The notes under the pieces were generated by a model that saw only the letters and a list, made by a program, of their open reading frames with translations, had not been told where the DNA came from and did not search any database. Below, piece by piece: positions 34,249-42,625 of a DNA stretch of 64,000 bases. The translations under genes were made by a program, and so were the position numbers. Source of the DNA: Psychrobacillus sp. NEAU-3TGS (GTDB lineage Bacteria > Bacillota > Bacilli > Bacillales_A > Planococcaceae); the NCBI RefSeq assembly GCF_029955155.1, contig NZ_JAPNOZ010000009.1, forward strand, positions 15,273 to 79,272, read 5' to 3'. Each line of letters opens with the position of its first letter. Position 1 is the first letter of the stretch.

Positions 34249-34336
34249 AAAGTACATTATAAATTTGATAATAAATCCTGCAATTTTGTCGTCAATACTG
34301 TTATCAACGATATCCCACACAAGTATGTGATGTCCC

Positions 34337-34831
34337 TTAAAAGTAATTTGGGATATCAAATGATATAGAGTCGATATCATTTTCATTTGAGTAGTACATA
34401 CAAATACTGTCTTTATATTTTTGACTTTCATTAGGCAGAACAATAAAGCCTAATCTTTTATAAAAGTCTGTCCCAATATTACTATACAGGAAAAAGTTGT
34501 TACAGTTTTCTTCCTGTTCTAACTTATTTATAGTTTCTTTGACTAATAAAAAAGCATATCCATTTTTCCTTGAATTTGCAGGTGTAGCGATTGAACCTAT
34601 CCCTTTTACGATTAAGTCTTCTGAAGGGTTAAGTTTATATACGATGAGAGAACTTAATAATTCCTTTGTATCTGTTGCTTCAAGAACGTACCATTTCCCC
34701 TTTTTATACTTAATTGAATCCTGACACATAGTTATATATTCTTCGACTGGCATATCATCTCCCCAAACATCAAAGCCCATCATATAAATATTTATCATAT
34801 CTTCTTTTGTTGCTTCTCTTATTTTTTTCAA
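34337..34831 (-). CDS. GNAT family N-acetyltransferase
   Basis: 164 residues from TTG 34831, preceded by GGAGAGG. GNAT fold: N-terminal KKIREATKEDMINIYMMGFD, and the acetyl-CoA region IGSIATPANSRKNGYAFLLV (about 78-97) with a variant Q/R-x-x-G-x-G/A loop, then YKRLGFIVLP. Reads leftwards like its neighbours. Between its stop and R3 there are about 90 bases that hold no gene. Acceptor substrate unknown. Confidence 0.75.
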   Translation of the reverse strand: MKKIREATKEDMINIYMMGFDVWGDDMPVEEYITMCQDSIKYKKGKWYVLEATDTKELLSSLIVYKLNPSEDLIVKGIGSIATPANSRKNGYAFLLVKETINKLEQEENCNNFFLYSNIGTDFYKRLGFIVLPNESQKYKDSICMYYSNENDIDSISFDIPNYF

Positions 34832-34903
34832 ATTACCTCTCCTTGAGTTTTATTTGGTTATATATTCTTTTTGACTTTTAGATTATTAAGACCACTATTC
34901 TTA

Positions 34904-34990
34904 TTGAGCTTACCTGCTTCGTTAGTTCAAGAAAAAAAGCTCCCTTACAGGCAGCCAATTGTTCACTAAAGCACCCGTTAGTTAAAGAAG
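34904..34990. repeat. array repeat R4 (short type)
   Basis: TTGAGCTTACCTGCTTCG ... TTACAGGCAGCCAATTGTTC ... AAAGCACCCGTTAGTTAAAG. About 87 bases; the GGCAGCC segment is shared with R21. Confidence 0.82.
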
Positions 34991-35000
34991 AAAGTTAAAT

Positions 35001-35408
35001 CTATCTATTTATATTTTTTGACATACCAATGGTAAATTTTTTGAACCCAAAGGTTTCATAATATGGTTCCAAACCTTCCACACACATTAGTTGAGGAATT
35101 ACCCGATTTTGCTCACAATGGTGAATTATTCGATTCACCATTTCTTTGCCGATTCCTTCGGACTGATAGCTTGGTAGAACACATAATCCACAAACTACTC
35201 CAGTAATTACACCATCTGAAATAACTCGTCCCATACCCACTAATTGTTTTTCATCAAACGCATAAATGGCATACCAACTTTGATTGCACATCCGTTCCAA
35301 ATCATTACATGTTAATTTAAGTGAATTCCATCCTAAAGATTCATATAGGGTTAGTAATTGGTCAAAGTTAATAGGGGATTCTGTCGTATAATTTATATAT
35401 TTCACCAT
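35001..35408 (-). CDS. GNAT family N-acetyltransferase
   Basis: 135 residues, start preceded by CAGGAGG. Compact GNAT: YAIYAFDEKQLVGMGRV (beta 2-3), the acetyl-CoA site VCGLCVLPSYQSEGIGKEM (about 71-89, Q-x-x-G-I-G) and YYETFGFKKFTIGM at the end. Ends 10 bases from R4. Second of three GNATs in the array. Substrate unknown. Confidence 0.85.
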   Translation of the reverse strand: MVKYINYTTESPINFDQLLTLYESLGWNSLKLTCNDLERMCNQSWYAIYAFDEKQLVGMGRVISDGVITGVVCGLCVLPSYQSEGIGKEMVNRIIHHCEQNRVIPQLMCVEGLEPYYETFGFKKFTIGMSKNINR

Positions 35409-35442
35409 ATAATTACCTCCTGAATTTTTTTCTCATTGCTTA

Positions 35443-35573
35443 TTCAACTAAACTGCCGCTTTAGTTTAAGTGTAACATTTCACATAGCATATCTGAGATC
35501 AACTTAATGTTTTGGACATAAAAATAGACCATCGAAATGATGGCCACATTTTGTTAAAGCACCCGTAAGTTAA
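35443..35573. repeat. array repeat R5 (long type)
   Basis: TTCAACTAAACTGCCGC to AAAGCACCCGTAAGTTAA. The stop codon of the leftward frame ending at 35570 lies inside it. Confidence 0.85.
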
Positions 35574-35848
35574 TTATTAAATTTTTCCTTCTCCTCCAAT
35601 TGTGTTCCATCAACCAAACCTAATTGACCAAAAGTATAAATATATTCTGATTGACTTCTCTTTTTAACACCTTGAATATTTACAAAGTATTCAATACCTT
35701 CTTCTAACAAATTATATATTCTTGAATCCTCAATCATTAACTTATATTTCTCTTTATTTGGACTGTTATCATTCCTTGATTCTTTTATAGTTAAATATTT
35801 ACTTTTAATACCAAATATTAATGTAGATAAAAAAAATGTTATAATTTT
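35570..35848 (-). CDS. unknown small protein, uncertain start
   Basis: Reverse frame ending inside repeat R5, as other array genes do. Readable part: IITFFLSTLIFGIKSKYL (possible membrane anchor), then YKLMIEDSRIYNLLEEGIEY and FVNIQGVKKRSQSEYIYTFG. The frame is open further up to 36055, but there it runs antisense to the plus-strand gene at 35889, so the real 5' end should be near 35848. No standard start codon is present there; the 5' part may be lost or begin at ATT. Function unknown. Confidence 0.4.
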   Translation of the reverse strand, partial: KIITFFLSTLIFGIKSKYLTIKESRNDNSPNKEKYKLMIEDSRIYNLLEEGIEYFVNIQGVKKRSQSEYIYTFGQLGLVDGTQLEEKEKFNN

Positions 35849-35888
35849 AATATATGGAAATATATATAATGATAGGAGGAATTTTCTT

Positions 35889-36518
35889 GTGAAAAAAAAA
35901 TATCCTATATTTCTAATACTTTTCGTAATAGCATTAACAATTGTGATTTTTATGAATTTCAATAATATCAAGGGTGAGAAAACAGTCGAAAACTCTCGTA
36001 ACAATTCCGTTGAAGCTAATACTCTGAAGGGCTCATATATGAAATTATTTGACAAGAACGGGCAATTGATGAAATCCTATTCCGAGGAAGAAATTAAAAA
36101 TCAATTAATCGAAACTAAACTCTATAAATCAGCAGAAGATGAAAATGGGTTGATTATCAATCCTCCCGAAGAATTCAAGGCTGAAGTAAAAGAACTTTCA
36201 AAATCAAATGAATATAAACTTTATGTTTTCCATAGTTTTTCATTTTCTAGCAATATCCCTGTCGGTAAAAATAATATCTTTTTTAGAAAACCTCATAGTA
36301 TAATTATTGAACCTATAGAAAAGTTTGAATCTATGTCTATTATCTTACAAAACTCAGCAGGCAGTAAAGTCGGAATAATTGAAATTGGAAATTACTTAGG
36401 GGGTTTAAATATCCCATTAGATGACTTTCAATTAGATGATTCATATACCATTCAATTAATTAACAATAAACAAGAAATACCCATTTATCTGCATGGAGGA
36501 GTAATAATTTACGATTAA
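35889..36518 (+). CDS. membrane-anchored or secreted unknown protein
   Basis: 209 residues from GTG 35889 with a strong ATAGGAGGA site; TATAAT at 35840-35845 could serve as a -10. N-terminal KKKYPIFLILFVIALTIVIF is a signal anchor. The remainder has GSYMKLFDKNGQLMKSYSEE and a beta-rich end. One of few genes in the array on the plus strand, and it seems to carry its own promoter. It overlaps the spurious upper half of the reverse frame. Family not recognised. Confidence 0.65.
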   Translation: MKKKYPIFLILFVIALTIVIFMNFNNIKGEKTVENSRNNSVEANTLKGSYMKLFDKNGQLMKSYSEEEIKNQLIETKLYKSAEDENGLIINPPEEFKAEVKELSKSNEYKLYVFHSFSFSSNIPVGKNNIFFRKPHSIIIEPIEKFESMSIILQNSAGSKVGIIEIGNYLGGLNIPLDDFQLDDSYTIQLINNKQEIPIYLHGGVIIYD

Positions 36519-36529
36519 AAGGTTCTTTC

Positions 36530-36664
36530 TTCAACTAACCCGCCGCGTTAGTTGAAGTGTAGCATTTCACAATGGATTTCTTACCTCTACTTGATGTTTT
36601 GAATAAAAAATAGACCATCGAAAATAATGGTCAAGTTTACTAAAGCACCCGTTAGTTGAAGAAG
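36530..36664. repeat. array repeat R6 (long type)
   Basis: TTCAACTAACCCGCCGCG to AAAGCACCCGTTAGTTGAA-GAAG. The flanks CTTTC/GAAG vary together with the 5' end, as in R2. Confidence 0.87.
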
Positions 36665-36678
36665 CACCTTCTCTTTTA

Positions 36679-36954
36679 TTACACATTATCTACGGACTGT
36701 TCAGTAATTAAGAACCTATTAGCTAATTTTTCAAATGTGTCGGCAGCTTCCTCTTTTAAAGACCATATTTGTTCTTTTAAACTTTCATCTTCGGTTTTAT
36801 CACGCAAACCAGTTAATATTGCAATTATTATTCCTAATTCCCTCACTGCTTTATTTTCAGTAAGTGGAACTAGTGTATTACCTTCTAATTGTTTTTTTAT
36901 TGTCTCAACCAATTGGTCAATAACTTCCTTTAATTTAGTTACTTCAATAGACAT
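36679..36954 (-). CDS. small helical unknown protein
   Basis: 91 residues, beginning MSIEVTKLKEVIDQLVETIK, preceded by GAGAAGGAGAA. It is rich in Lys and Glu and predicted all-helical (LKEEAADTFEKLANRF). It sits alone between R6 and R7, reading leftwards. No family recognised. The ribosome site and the isolation between repeats support a real gene. Confidence 0.6.
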   Translation of the reverse strand: MSIEVTKLKEVIDQLVETIKKQLEGNTLVPLTENKAVRELGIIIAILTGLRDKTEDESLKEQIWSLKEEAADTFEKLANRFLITEQSVDNV

Positions 36955-36975
36955 AGATTCATTCTCCTTCTCTTA

Positions 36976-37104
36976 TTGAACTATCCAGCACCTTTAGTTT
37001 AAGTGTAAAATTTCACAATACATATCTGCGATCAACTTAATATTTTGAACATAAAAATAGACCATCGAATTGATGGCCAGATTTTGCTAAAGCAACCTTT
37101 AGTG
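36976..37104. repeat. array repeat R7 (long type, diverged)
   Basis: TTGAACTATCCAGCACC to AAAGCAACCTTTAGTGAG; middle segment and the CCATC/GATGG hairpin are retained. Confidence 0.8.
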
Positions 37105-37108
37105 AGTA

Positions 37109-37753
37109 TTATCCTCTCTTTTCAAAAGCTAACAAAGTCCCTAAACCGATTAGAGTAAACCCGCTAATCTTTTTCTGCCATTGCATTGCAGTGTTATTTT
37201 TCGCTAAGACATTTTTAATTGAACCTGCAATCAGTGAATAGCCGATATCAACTATCAATGTAAGCAAAGCAAAAACAACTCCTAGAAATATGAATTGAAA
37301 AAAAGTGTTCCCCATGTTGGGACTAATAAATTGTGGAAGAAACGTAAGGAAAAATAAAGCAACTTTCGGATTGAAAATATCTATTATTGCTCCTTGCCAA
37401 AAGGCTTTCCTTATCCCGCCTTGATTGTCTTGAATATTAATTTTTAATCCCTTTTTGTCTCGAATAGTTTGTATTCCTAAATAAATTAGATACGCTGCAC
37501 CTATATACTTTATGATTTGAAAAACTAGTGCAGAAGTCATCAAGAGAGCTGAAAGGCCGAATGCAGCAAGTAGAATGTGGAACATAACCCCTACTTGCAT
37601 TCCAAACGATGTGGCTATTCCAGCCTTTTTACCTTCCGCAATACTACGGCTGACTATATATGCCATATCTGGTCCTGGGACAATTGCTATTACCAATGTG
37701 GCTACTAAAAAAGCTGTAAAATGCGTAGAATCTAAATTAATAAAATCAAACAT
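37109..37753 (-). CDS. LysE/RhtB family amino-acid exporter
   Basis: 214 residues from ATG 37753, where CGGAGGTG gives a good ribosome site; the frame is open to 37813. Six hydrophobic segments. Family signature near the N-terminus: VIAIVPGPDMAYIVSRSIAEGKKAGIAT, split here as PGPDMAYIVSRS and GIATSFGMQVG. Predicted efflux of amino acids or homoserine lactone-like compounds. It sits between R7 and R8 and its stop is 5 bases from R7. Confidence 0.88.
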   Translation of the reverse strand: MFDFINLDSTHFTAFLVATLVIAIVPGPDMAYIVSRSIAEGKKAGIATSFGMQVGVMFHILLAAFGLSALLMTSALVFQIIKYIGAAYLIYLGIQTIRDKKGLKINIQDNQGGIRKAFWQGAIIDIFNPKVALFFLTFLPQFISPNMGNTFFQFIFLGVVFALLTLIVDIGYSLIAGSIKNVLAKNNTAMQWQKKISGFTLIGLGTLLAFEKRG

Positions 37754-37820
37754 AAATACACCTCCGAAGTTATTATATGTCGTAAAAATAACCAGTTGTA
37801 TAAAAATTCTCAATATTAAT

Positions 37821-37908
37821 TTATTGCGTTAACCTCCTGTTAGTTCAATAAGAAAAAGCTACCCCTAAGGCAGTCACTTGTTAAACTAAAGCACCCGTTA
37901 GTTTAAGG
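37821..37908. repeat. array repeat R8 (short type)
   Basis: TTGCGTTAACCTCCTG ... AAAGCACCCGTTAGTTTAAG; about 88 bases. Confidence 0.83.
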
Positions 37909-38008
37909 TTTAACTATATTTAGTTCTATATGGGTACGATATAGCATTGTCTCAACCCAATTATGAAACATTTCATAGTCTTCTTGGTCTGTTTGAACAT
38001 TACCTTAC
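37904..38008 (-). pseudogene. 3' gene tail ending in R8
   Basis: Startless reverse frame NVQTDQEDYEMFHNWVETM followed by LYRTHIELNIVKP; its stop TAA is provided by the edge of R8. About 33 codons, preceded by a stop just after the LD-carboxypeptidase gene end. Remnant of a lost gene. Family unknown. Confidence 0.5.
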
Positions 38009-38018
38009 ATCTATAATT

Positions 38019-39032
38019 TTATTTAAAAGTTTGTAACACAAAACCTTGACCATTTTCTGATTCAACTTCAGCGATTGCTCCATTTATAAAAGTCATTTGT
38101 GGTGGAACATGACCGCAATCAATATCGTACAAAATAGGAATTTGAAGCTCTTTAGAAAGTTCTTTATAAACATCTTCAACTGTATAATTTGTAACAGTTG
38201 GATTTGTTGGACTTCTCCCAAACATAATGCCACTACACTCCTCAAACCAACCTGCTAATTTCATTTGTACGAGGGTCCTACGCAATTCAGTAGGCGATAA
38301 CTGCAAATTTTCGAGATACCAAATAACAGAATCTCCTTCAATATAATTCTCTTTAAAATTTTGTACATTCCCATATGGTGTACCAATCAGATGCCTAATT
38401 ATATCAATACAACCACCAAGTAATCGCCCCTGTATCTTAACTTTTTCGTTTACAGTTGATTTCCAGTAAGTTTGTTCTGTTAGATTGAAAATATAAGGAG
38501 TAGGGTTATCAGGTTGCCATTCTTTTTGATATTTTTCTGATGAATGTTGGAGAATTGATTCATTCATTTTGGTAGACAATACTGTTCGCCACATTGCTGT
38601 CGTATCATCAGAGTACTCTCCTCTTAAATCCACTAAGTTAGTTCCGTGTGCTGTAGCAGTACCCGTTTTCAATGTAATTGCTAACAGTAGCAGACTTATA
38701 TCAGAATAACCTAATATCCACTTACTTTTTATATTTTCAAAGTCAATATATTCAAGTGTCTCAATAAGTAGCTCTCCGCCCCAAGGAGGAATAATAAGTT
38801 GAATATCATCACTAAGCATCATTTTATTGAACTCTTCTGCACGTTTTATAGCAGATGCAGACTTTTCTTTTTCTTGTGTCCATGCAGTTTCTCCGCAGAT
38901 GAAGTTAAAACCTTTCTTTTCTATACTTTTGAATGCAGATTTCAACAAGTGATGTAATTCACTTGGGACTCCAGATGAAGGTGCAGTTACTCCTATTGTT
39001 GCACCTTTTTCTAAGATTGGATATTTTATCAT
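38019..39032 (-). CDS. LD-carboxypeptidase family (S66), MccF-like
   Basis: 337-residue serine peptidase of family S66. Members cleave the tetrapeptide L,D bond of murein or, as MccF, inactivate microcin C-like toxic adenylates. Begins IKYPILEKGATIGVTAPSSG. The nucleophile serine is in ILGYSDISLLLLA (about 109-121), with later Glu and His (YDIDCGHVPPQMT, near the C-terminus). A paralogue of different sequence lies at 58.8 kb. An array cargo gene, so an MccF-like immunity role is attractive but unproven. Confidence 0.83.
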   Translation of the reverse strand: MIKYPILEKGATIGVTAPSSGVPSELHHLLKSAFKSIEKKGFNFICGETAWTQEKEKSASAIKRAEEFNKMMLSDDIQLIIPPWGGELLIETLEYIDFENIKSKWILGYSDISLLLLAITLKTGTATAHGTNLVDLRGEYSDDTTAMWRTVLSTKMNESILQHSSEKYQKEWQPDNPTPYIFNLTEQTYWKSTVNEKVKIQGRLLGGCIDIIRHLIGTPYGNVQNFKENYIEGDSVIWYLENLQLSPTELRRTLVQMKLAGWFEECSGIMFGRSPTNPTVTNYTVEDVYKELSKELQIPILYDIDCGHVPPQMTFINGAIAEVESENGQGFVLQTFK

Positions 39033-39101
39033 GCTTAGCCACTCTCCCTATGCTTTTTGTAAAAATAACATTTTATATGTTATTTAAAAACACTTCTTTT
39101 A

Positions 39102-39206
39102 TTCACTAACCTCCTTTTTCATAAAAAAAGCCGTATACTGTTCTATCTCAATTCGAGATGAAAATTCAAGCCTGATTAAACATTTATTTGCTAAAGTCCC
39201 ATCGGA
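39102..39206. repeat. array repeat R9 (degenerate)
   Basis: TTCACTAACCTCC ... GCTAAAGTCCCATCGG; both boxes are decayed and the middle is unlike the others. Confidence 0.5.
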
Positions 39207-39485
39207 AGCCCTATAGTTTTTGACTATGCAGATGAAATACTCTATGAAGAAAAAGGTATGTCTAATAGAGTTGAAAATATGGTTAAAATGGCTTCAGCAA
39301 GTGGCGAATCGATGAAATCCGGTTTACAAATAACGAAATTCAAACCATGTTAGAAGAATCAGGTTTGCTTATTTATGAACATTTGACACCTAATGCAATA
39401 CAGGAACTTTTCTTTAGAGATCGTACAGATTATTGATGTGCTTTTGAGACAGTCCATTTTATCCATGCTGTAAAGAGGAAATATA
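39198..39485 (+). pseudogene. SAM methyltransferase, C-terminal remnant
   Basis: Plus-strand reading gives PIVFDYADEILYEEKGMSN, then MVKMASASGE; after a frame change NEIQTMLEESGLLIYEHLT, NAIQELFFRDRTDY, a stop, and CAFETVHFIHAVKRK. These fit the end of the class I methyltransferase family related to leucine carboxyl methyltransferases. No start and at least one frameshift plus one stop. Its orientation is opposite to the surrounding array genes. Confidence 0.65.
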
Positions 39486-39542
39486 TAATTTTAAATACTT
39501 TTCATTGTCTGAATTATTGAGCGGTATTTTTTGTTTTACTTA

Positions 39543-39679
39543 TTGAACTAAACTGCACCTTTAGTTTAAGTGTAACATTTCACAATGCATACCTGAGATC
39601 AACTTAATGTTTTGATATTAAAAAGAGACCATCGAAATGATGGCCATATTCTGCTAAAGCACCCGTTAGTTGAATAAGG
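39543..39679. repeat. array repeat R10 (long type)
   Basis: TTGAACTAAACTGCACC to AAAGCACCCGTTAGTTGAA-TAAG; 137 bases, close to the consensus. Confidence 0.88.
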
Positions 39680-39686
39680 CTTATTA

Positions 39687-39989
39687 TTAAGAATTCCTGT
39701 TTTTCCATTGTTCATCAGTCCAAGGAAAACTTGAATATTGGATTTGATGAAACCCATTTATTTTTAAAATTCTTTGTGCTTCTTCTGAAAAATTGTAGGC
39801 AATAGCAATTTTTTTACTATCCGAATTTTCTAGTTTTTCAATACCTTTTGTAGCTTGTGAAAAGGTAACTACAAATTCATCCTTAGGGTAATATATTGCA
39901 GAGACAATCTCATCACTATGCTTCATTTGATTTCCGTATTTTTTTGGCAAAGCGTTAATTATTTTTGTAAAAGACTGATTTTTAAACAA
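39687..39989 (-). CDS. unknown 100-residue protein
   Basis: TTG 39989 start, preceded by AAAGGGGAATA at a long distance. Sequence begins FKNQSFTKIINALPKKYGN; the middle has AIYYPKDEFVVTFSQ and the end FHQIQYSSFPWTDEQWKNR. It ends 8 bases from R10. No family recognised. It is an isolated gene between R10 and R11. Confidence 0.6.
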   Translation of the reverse strand: MFKNQSFTKIINALPKKYGNQMKHSDEIVSAIYYPKDEFVVTFSQATKGIEKLENSDSKKIAIAYNFSEEAQRILKINGFHQIQYSSFPWTDEQWKNRNS

Positions 39990-40097
39990 TGAGAATTTTA
40001 TATTATATTCCCCTTTCTCATACTAAGTTTTATTGAAGATTAATGCCCTGGTAATTCGAATTTCACCCTTTTTATATCGGGTTTTATATATTTCTTC

Positions 40098-40215
40098 TTC
40101 AACTAAACTGCTGCTTTCACAATGCATATCTGAGATCAACTTAATGTTTTGGACATAAAAATAAACCATCGAAATGATGGTCATATTTTGCTAAAGCACC
40201 CGTTAGTTGAATAAG
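40098..40215. repeat. array repeat R11 (long type, 5' deletion)
   Basis: TTCAACTAAACTGCTGC, then the usual AGTTTAAGTGTAACAT is absent and the copy resumes at TTCACAATGC; ends GCACCCGTTAGTTGAATAAG. Confidence 0.86.
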
Positions 40216-40223
40216 AAAAGTTA

Positions 40224-41219
40224 CTAAATTTTGAATAATACACCTTTAGCTAATAAGTATTCTTCAGCTTCTTTTATTCTCTTTCCGTTGTGTCTTACAA
40301 AAAGTTCATAACGTCTCTTTAACCACTCAAATGATCTGTCTCGAATATGTGAATCCTCAGCACCTTGTAGTAAGGGAACCGTTTTAGTAAATGAGTCAAA
40401 ACTTGATAAGGCTTCAAAGCACTCCAAATGTTCAATTTTCTTGTTTGTGATGTTCTGATAAGCATCTAACATAGGTTCTTTGAAGCTAGTCCCGAACCAC
40501 GAATATCCTAAGACAAGTGTATTCGCTATATCATAACGAGGGTCTCCTATAAAAGCTTTTTCCCAATCCAAAATATATAATGTTTTTTCATTAGTTAATA
40601 TTGTATTCCAAAAATGATAATCTCCGTGATTTAAAACTTCAGTAAATGAAACAATCTTGAACATTTCAGAAATATTTAGAAGGCAATTCATATATACAGG
40701 GTCTTCAAACTTCGCAACCCTATTTTTTAAACTCTCTATGTAGAAATTGATATACTCTTTTTGTCGTAAATCGTTATCCGTAAAAAAGTCACGAAGCGTA
40801 TCAGTGCAAATTGAATGAATTTGTGCGAGCGTGACACCAAAATTTCTAAATGCTGACTGTATATCCTCTGGGTTTGCTAAGTAATATTTGTCCAGAGTAA
40901 CTCCCTTTACTAGTTCCATCAACATTATTCTCTTTTCTTTATCTTCAAAATAAACAGTTGGAATATTAATGCACGAATTTACATCCTTACTCCTTAGAAT
41001 ATTTAATTCTTTATTAAACTTCACATTTTCACTAAATTCTTTTAAGACAACTTCCTTGGAGAATATATCCTCACCTTGAGAGTAAGTAAGATGAAACATT
41101 GAAATGTCGTTACTAAATCCATCTTTATTTTTTTGTAAGTTATTTATCGTTATTACAGTCTCTTTTCTTTTTGTTTTCTTTATCAGTTGTTCTACAGTTT
41201 TATAAATATCTTCGCTCAA
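40224..41219 (-). CDS. aminoglycoside phosphotransferase-like kinase
   Basis: 331 residues if translation begins at TTG 41219, which AGGTGGGGG fits best; GTG 41234 is the alternative. APH/choline kinase fold: catalytic loop NHGDYHFWNTILT (about 203-215) and ILDWEKAFIGDPRYDIANT (metal-binding Asp). Such kinases phosphorylate aminoglycosides, macrolides or small metabolites. An antibiotic role is possible in this cassette-like setting but cannot be assigned from sequence. Confidence 0.8.
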   Translation of the reverse strand: MSEDIYKTVEQLIKKTKRKETVITINNLQKNKDGFSNDISMFHLTYSQGEDIFSKEVVLKEFSENVKFNKELNILRSKDVNSCINIPTVYFEDKEKRIMLMELVKGVTLDKYYLANPEDIQSAFRNFGVTLAQIHSICTDTLRDFFTDNDLRQKEYINFYIESLKNRVAKFEDPVYMNCLLNISEMFKIVSFTEVLNHGDYHFWNTILTNEKTLYILDWEKAFIGDPRYDIANTLVLGYSWFGTSFKEPMLDAYQNITNKKIEHLECFEALSSFDSFTKTVPLLQGAEDSHIRDRSFEWLKRRYELFVRHNGKRIKEAEEYLLAKGVLFKI

Positions 41220-41302
41220 TAGTGCCGCCCCCACCTAATGCATCTATTTTGTTAATCCATACTTTTTCATAGATATTCTGACATTTGAAATAAAGCCCCT
41301 TG

Positions 41303-41386
41303 TTCAACTAACCTGCCGCTTTAGTTGAATAAGAATTAAGACAGTCTACTGAAGCCTTGTTCTGCTAAAGCACCCGTTAGTTTAAG
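41303..41386. repeat. array repeat R12 (short type)
   Basis: TTCAACTAACCTGCCGC, TTTAGTTGAATAAG, then GCTAAAGCACCCGTTAGTTT; 84 bases. Confidence 0.86.
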
Positions 41387-41454
41387 TACATTTATTCACA
41401 CACTTATAAAACTACTTTTTTTAAGGCTGTTTGTATCCTTTAAGAACTTCCCTG

Positions 41455-41832
41455 TTAGTATTTCTCAATCTTTATTTTTATTTTCATTTTTTCTTCGCTA
41501 ATTGTTTCTGTTTCTGTTTCAGAGACATTCTTAATAGAATCTTCAACTATTTGTTGAATCAACGTATCATCAATTTTTGCATCCTTTGGGAAACCTACTG
41601 AAACTGTTAATTCATCAGTACCACCATCTATCATTATTGCTAGTGAATCACTTTCAAGTTCCGTTTGCTCTGTAATAGATACTATTATTTCATTTTTTAA
41701 TTCAGATATTAAATTTGATATCCCTTCATCCCCCCCTACTACTTCCTGTTCGCTTTCTAATACCTCGGTTGTATTACATCCAACTAACAAGATTGAACAA
41801 AATACAATTCCTGAAATTATAGCTTTTTTCAT
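41455..41832 (-). CDS. small lipoprotein, unknown function
   Basis: 125 residues from ATG 41832 (AAAGGGGAA upstream); the frame extends to 41874 without better support. Lipobox: IISGIVFCSILLVGC (Cys about 19). The mature part is acidic with SEQEVVGGDEGISNLI, a beta segment LTVSVGFPKDAK and a C-terminal charged tail KMKIKIKIEKY. Located between R12 and R13, reading leftwards. No family recognised. Confidence 0.7.
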   Translation of the reverse strand: MKKAIISGIVFCSILLVGCNTTEVLESEQEVVGGDEGISNLISELKNEIIVSITEQTELESDSLAIMIDGGTDELTVSVGFPKDAKIDDTLIQQIVEDSIKNVSETETETISEEKMKIKIKIEKY

Positions 41833-41940
41833 CACTTCTAAATTCCCCTTTCCAAAATAAATTGCACATTCCACAACAATTCCCCATACGTAAGTTTACG
41901 TTATATATTGGTAAAAGTTCCAAATTTAACAACAACATTA

Positions 41941-41968
41941 TTAAACTAACCTGACCCGTTAGTTTAAG
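41941..41968. repeat. array repeat R13 (minimal)
   Basis: TTAAACTAACCTGACCCG then TTAGTTTAAG. Only the outer palindrome is present; the right side has the CCCGTTAGTT form normally seen in the right box, suggesting collapse of a full repeat. Confidence 0.7.
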
Positions 41969-42182
41969 TTGTTAGTGTCATATAGTAGTATTTTGCATCT
42001 TGTAATAAACTACTCAAATCAAATGATGCTTTGAAGGCAATATATACCGCAATACCTGTTAATATAGTAATAATTACACCACCATCTTTAAGCATTTTTC
42101 TATTCTTCTTATAAATGATAAGCGTTGTTATAATAACAATTAATAGGTATGATACTGATGTAATCAGTTTTACTAATACCAA
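41964..42182 (-). CDS. 72-residue two-helix membrane protein
   Basis: Begins MVLVKLITSVSYLLIVIITT, positive loop YKKNRKMLK, second span GGVIITILTGIAVYIAF. Its start overlaps the end of the preceding lipoprotein gene by 10 bases, so the two are translated together. Its stop TAA lies within repeat R13. Forms a two-gene cassette with the lipoprotein. Function unknown. Confidence 0.65.
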   Translation of the reverse strand: MVLVKLITSVSYLLIVIITTLIIYKKNRKMLKDGGVIITILTGIAVYIAFKASFDLSSLLQDAKYYYMTLTT

Positions 42183-42439
42183 TTTACTATCATTACTGCA
42201 TTCATATAATTTACTAAATCCTCTTTATTGCCAGCACTCTCTTCGATAATAGATATATCTCCTTTGTAGCCAACCTTCCAAGAAAATTTATTCTGTTCTT
42301 TTGTTACCGTATACTCATAACCCAAAGTCTGTCCATCACCAATAATCCCCGAATATTCCTGTGTATCTTCTTCACCTTGAGAACAAGCAGATAAGATTAG
42401 GGTAAAACAAAATAACATTAGCAGCATACATTTTTTCAT
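42173..42439 (-). CDS. small lipoprotein, unknown function
   Basis: 88 residues. Signal peptide with lipobox: KKCMLLMLFCFTLILSAC (Cys about 19), then SQGEEDTQEYSGI. Mature domain short and beta-rich (LGYEYTVTKEQNKFSWKVGY). GGGGGAATTTA precedes the start. Overlaps the next membrane protein gene; between R14 and R13. The pair could be a small immunity or envelope module, but nothing proves it. Confidence 0.68.
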   Translation of the reverse strand: MKKCMLLMLFCFTLILSACSQGEEDTQEYSGIIGDGQTLGYEYTVTKEQNKFSWKVGYKGDISIIEESAGNKEDLVNYMNAVMIVNWY

Positions 42440-42487
42440 TTAAATTCCCCCATGTTTCAGTAAATTCTACATAAATAAATATATTTT

Positions 42488-42621
42488 ATTTAACAATCTT
42501 GCGGCGTTAGTTTAAGTGTAACATTTCACATTGGATATCTGAGAGGACCTTAATGGTTAGGACAAAAATAATAGACCATCGAAAAGATGGCCATGTTTAA
42601 CTAAAGCACCTGTTAGTACAG
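42488..42621. repeat. array repeat R14 (long type)
   Basis: TTTAACAATCTTGCGGCG to CTAAAGCACCTGTTAGTACA; middle hairpin ACCATCGAAAAGATGG retained. Confidence 0.83.
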
Positions 42622-42625
42622 TTTC

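Noticed and set aside
34198-34443. 81-codon reverse open frame overlapping R3 and the GNAT end
   Set aside because: Out of frame with the GNAT gene and made largely of repeat sequence; no start signal.
35849-36055. Upper half of the reverse frame that opens at 36055
   Set aside because: It is antisense to the plus-strand gene at 35889, which has a strong ribosome site and signal anchor.
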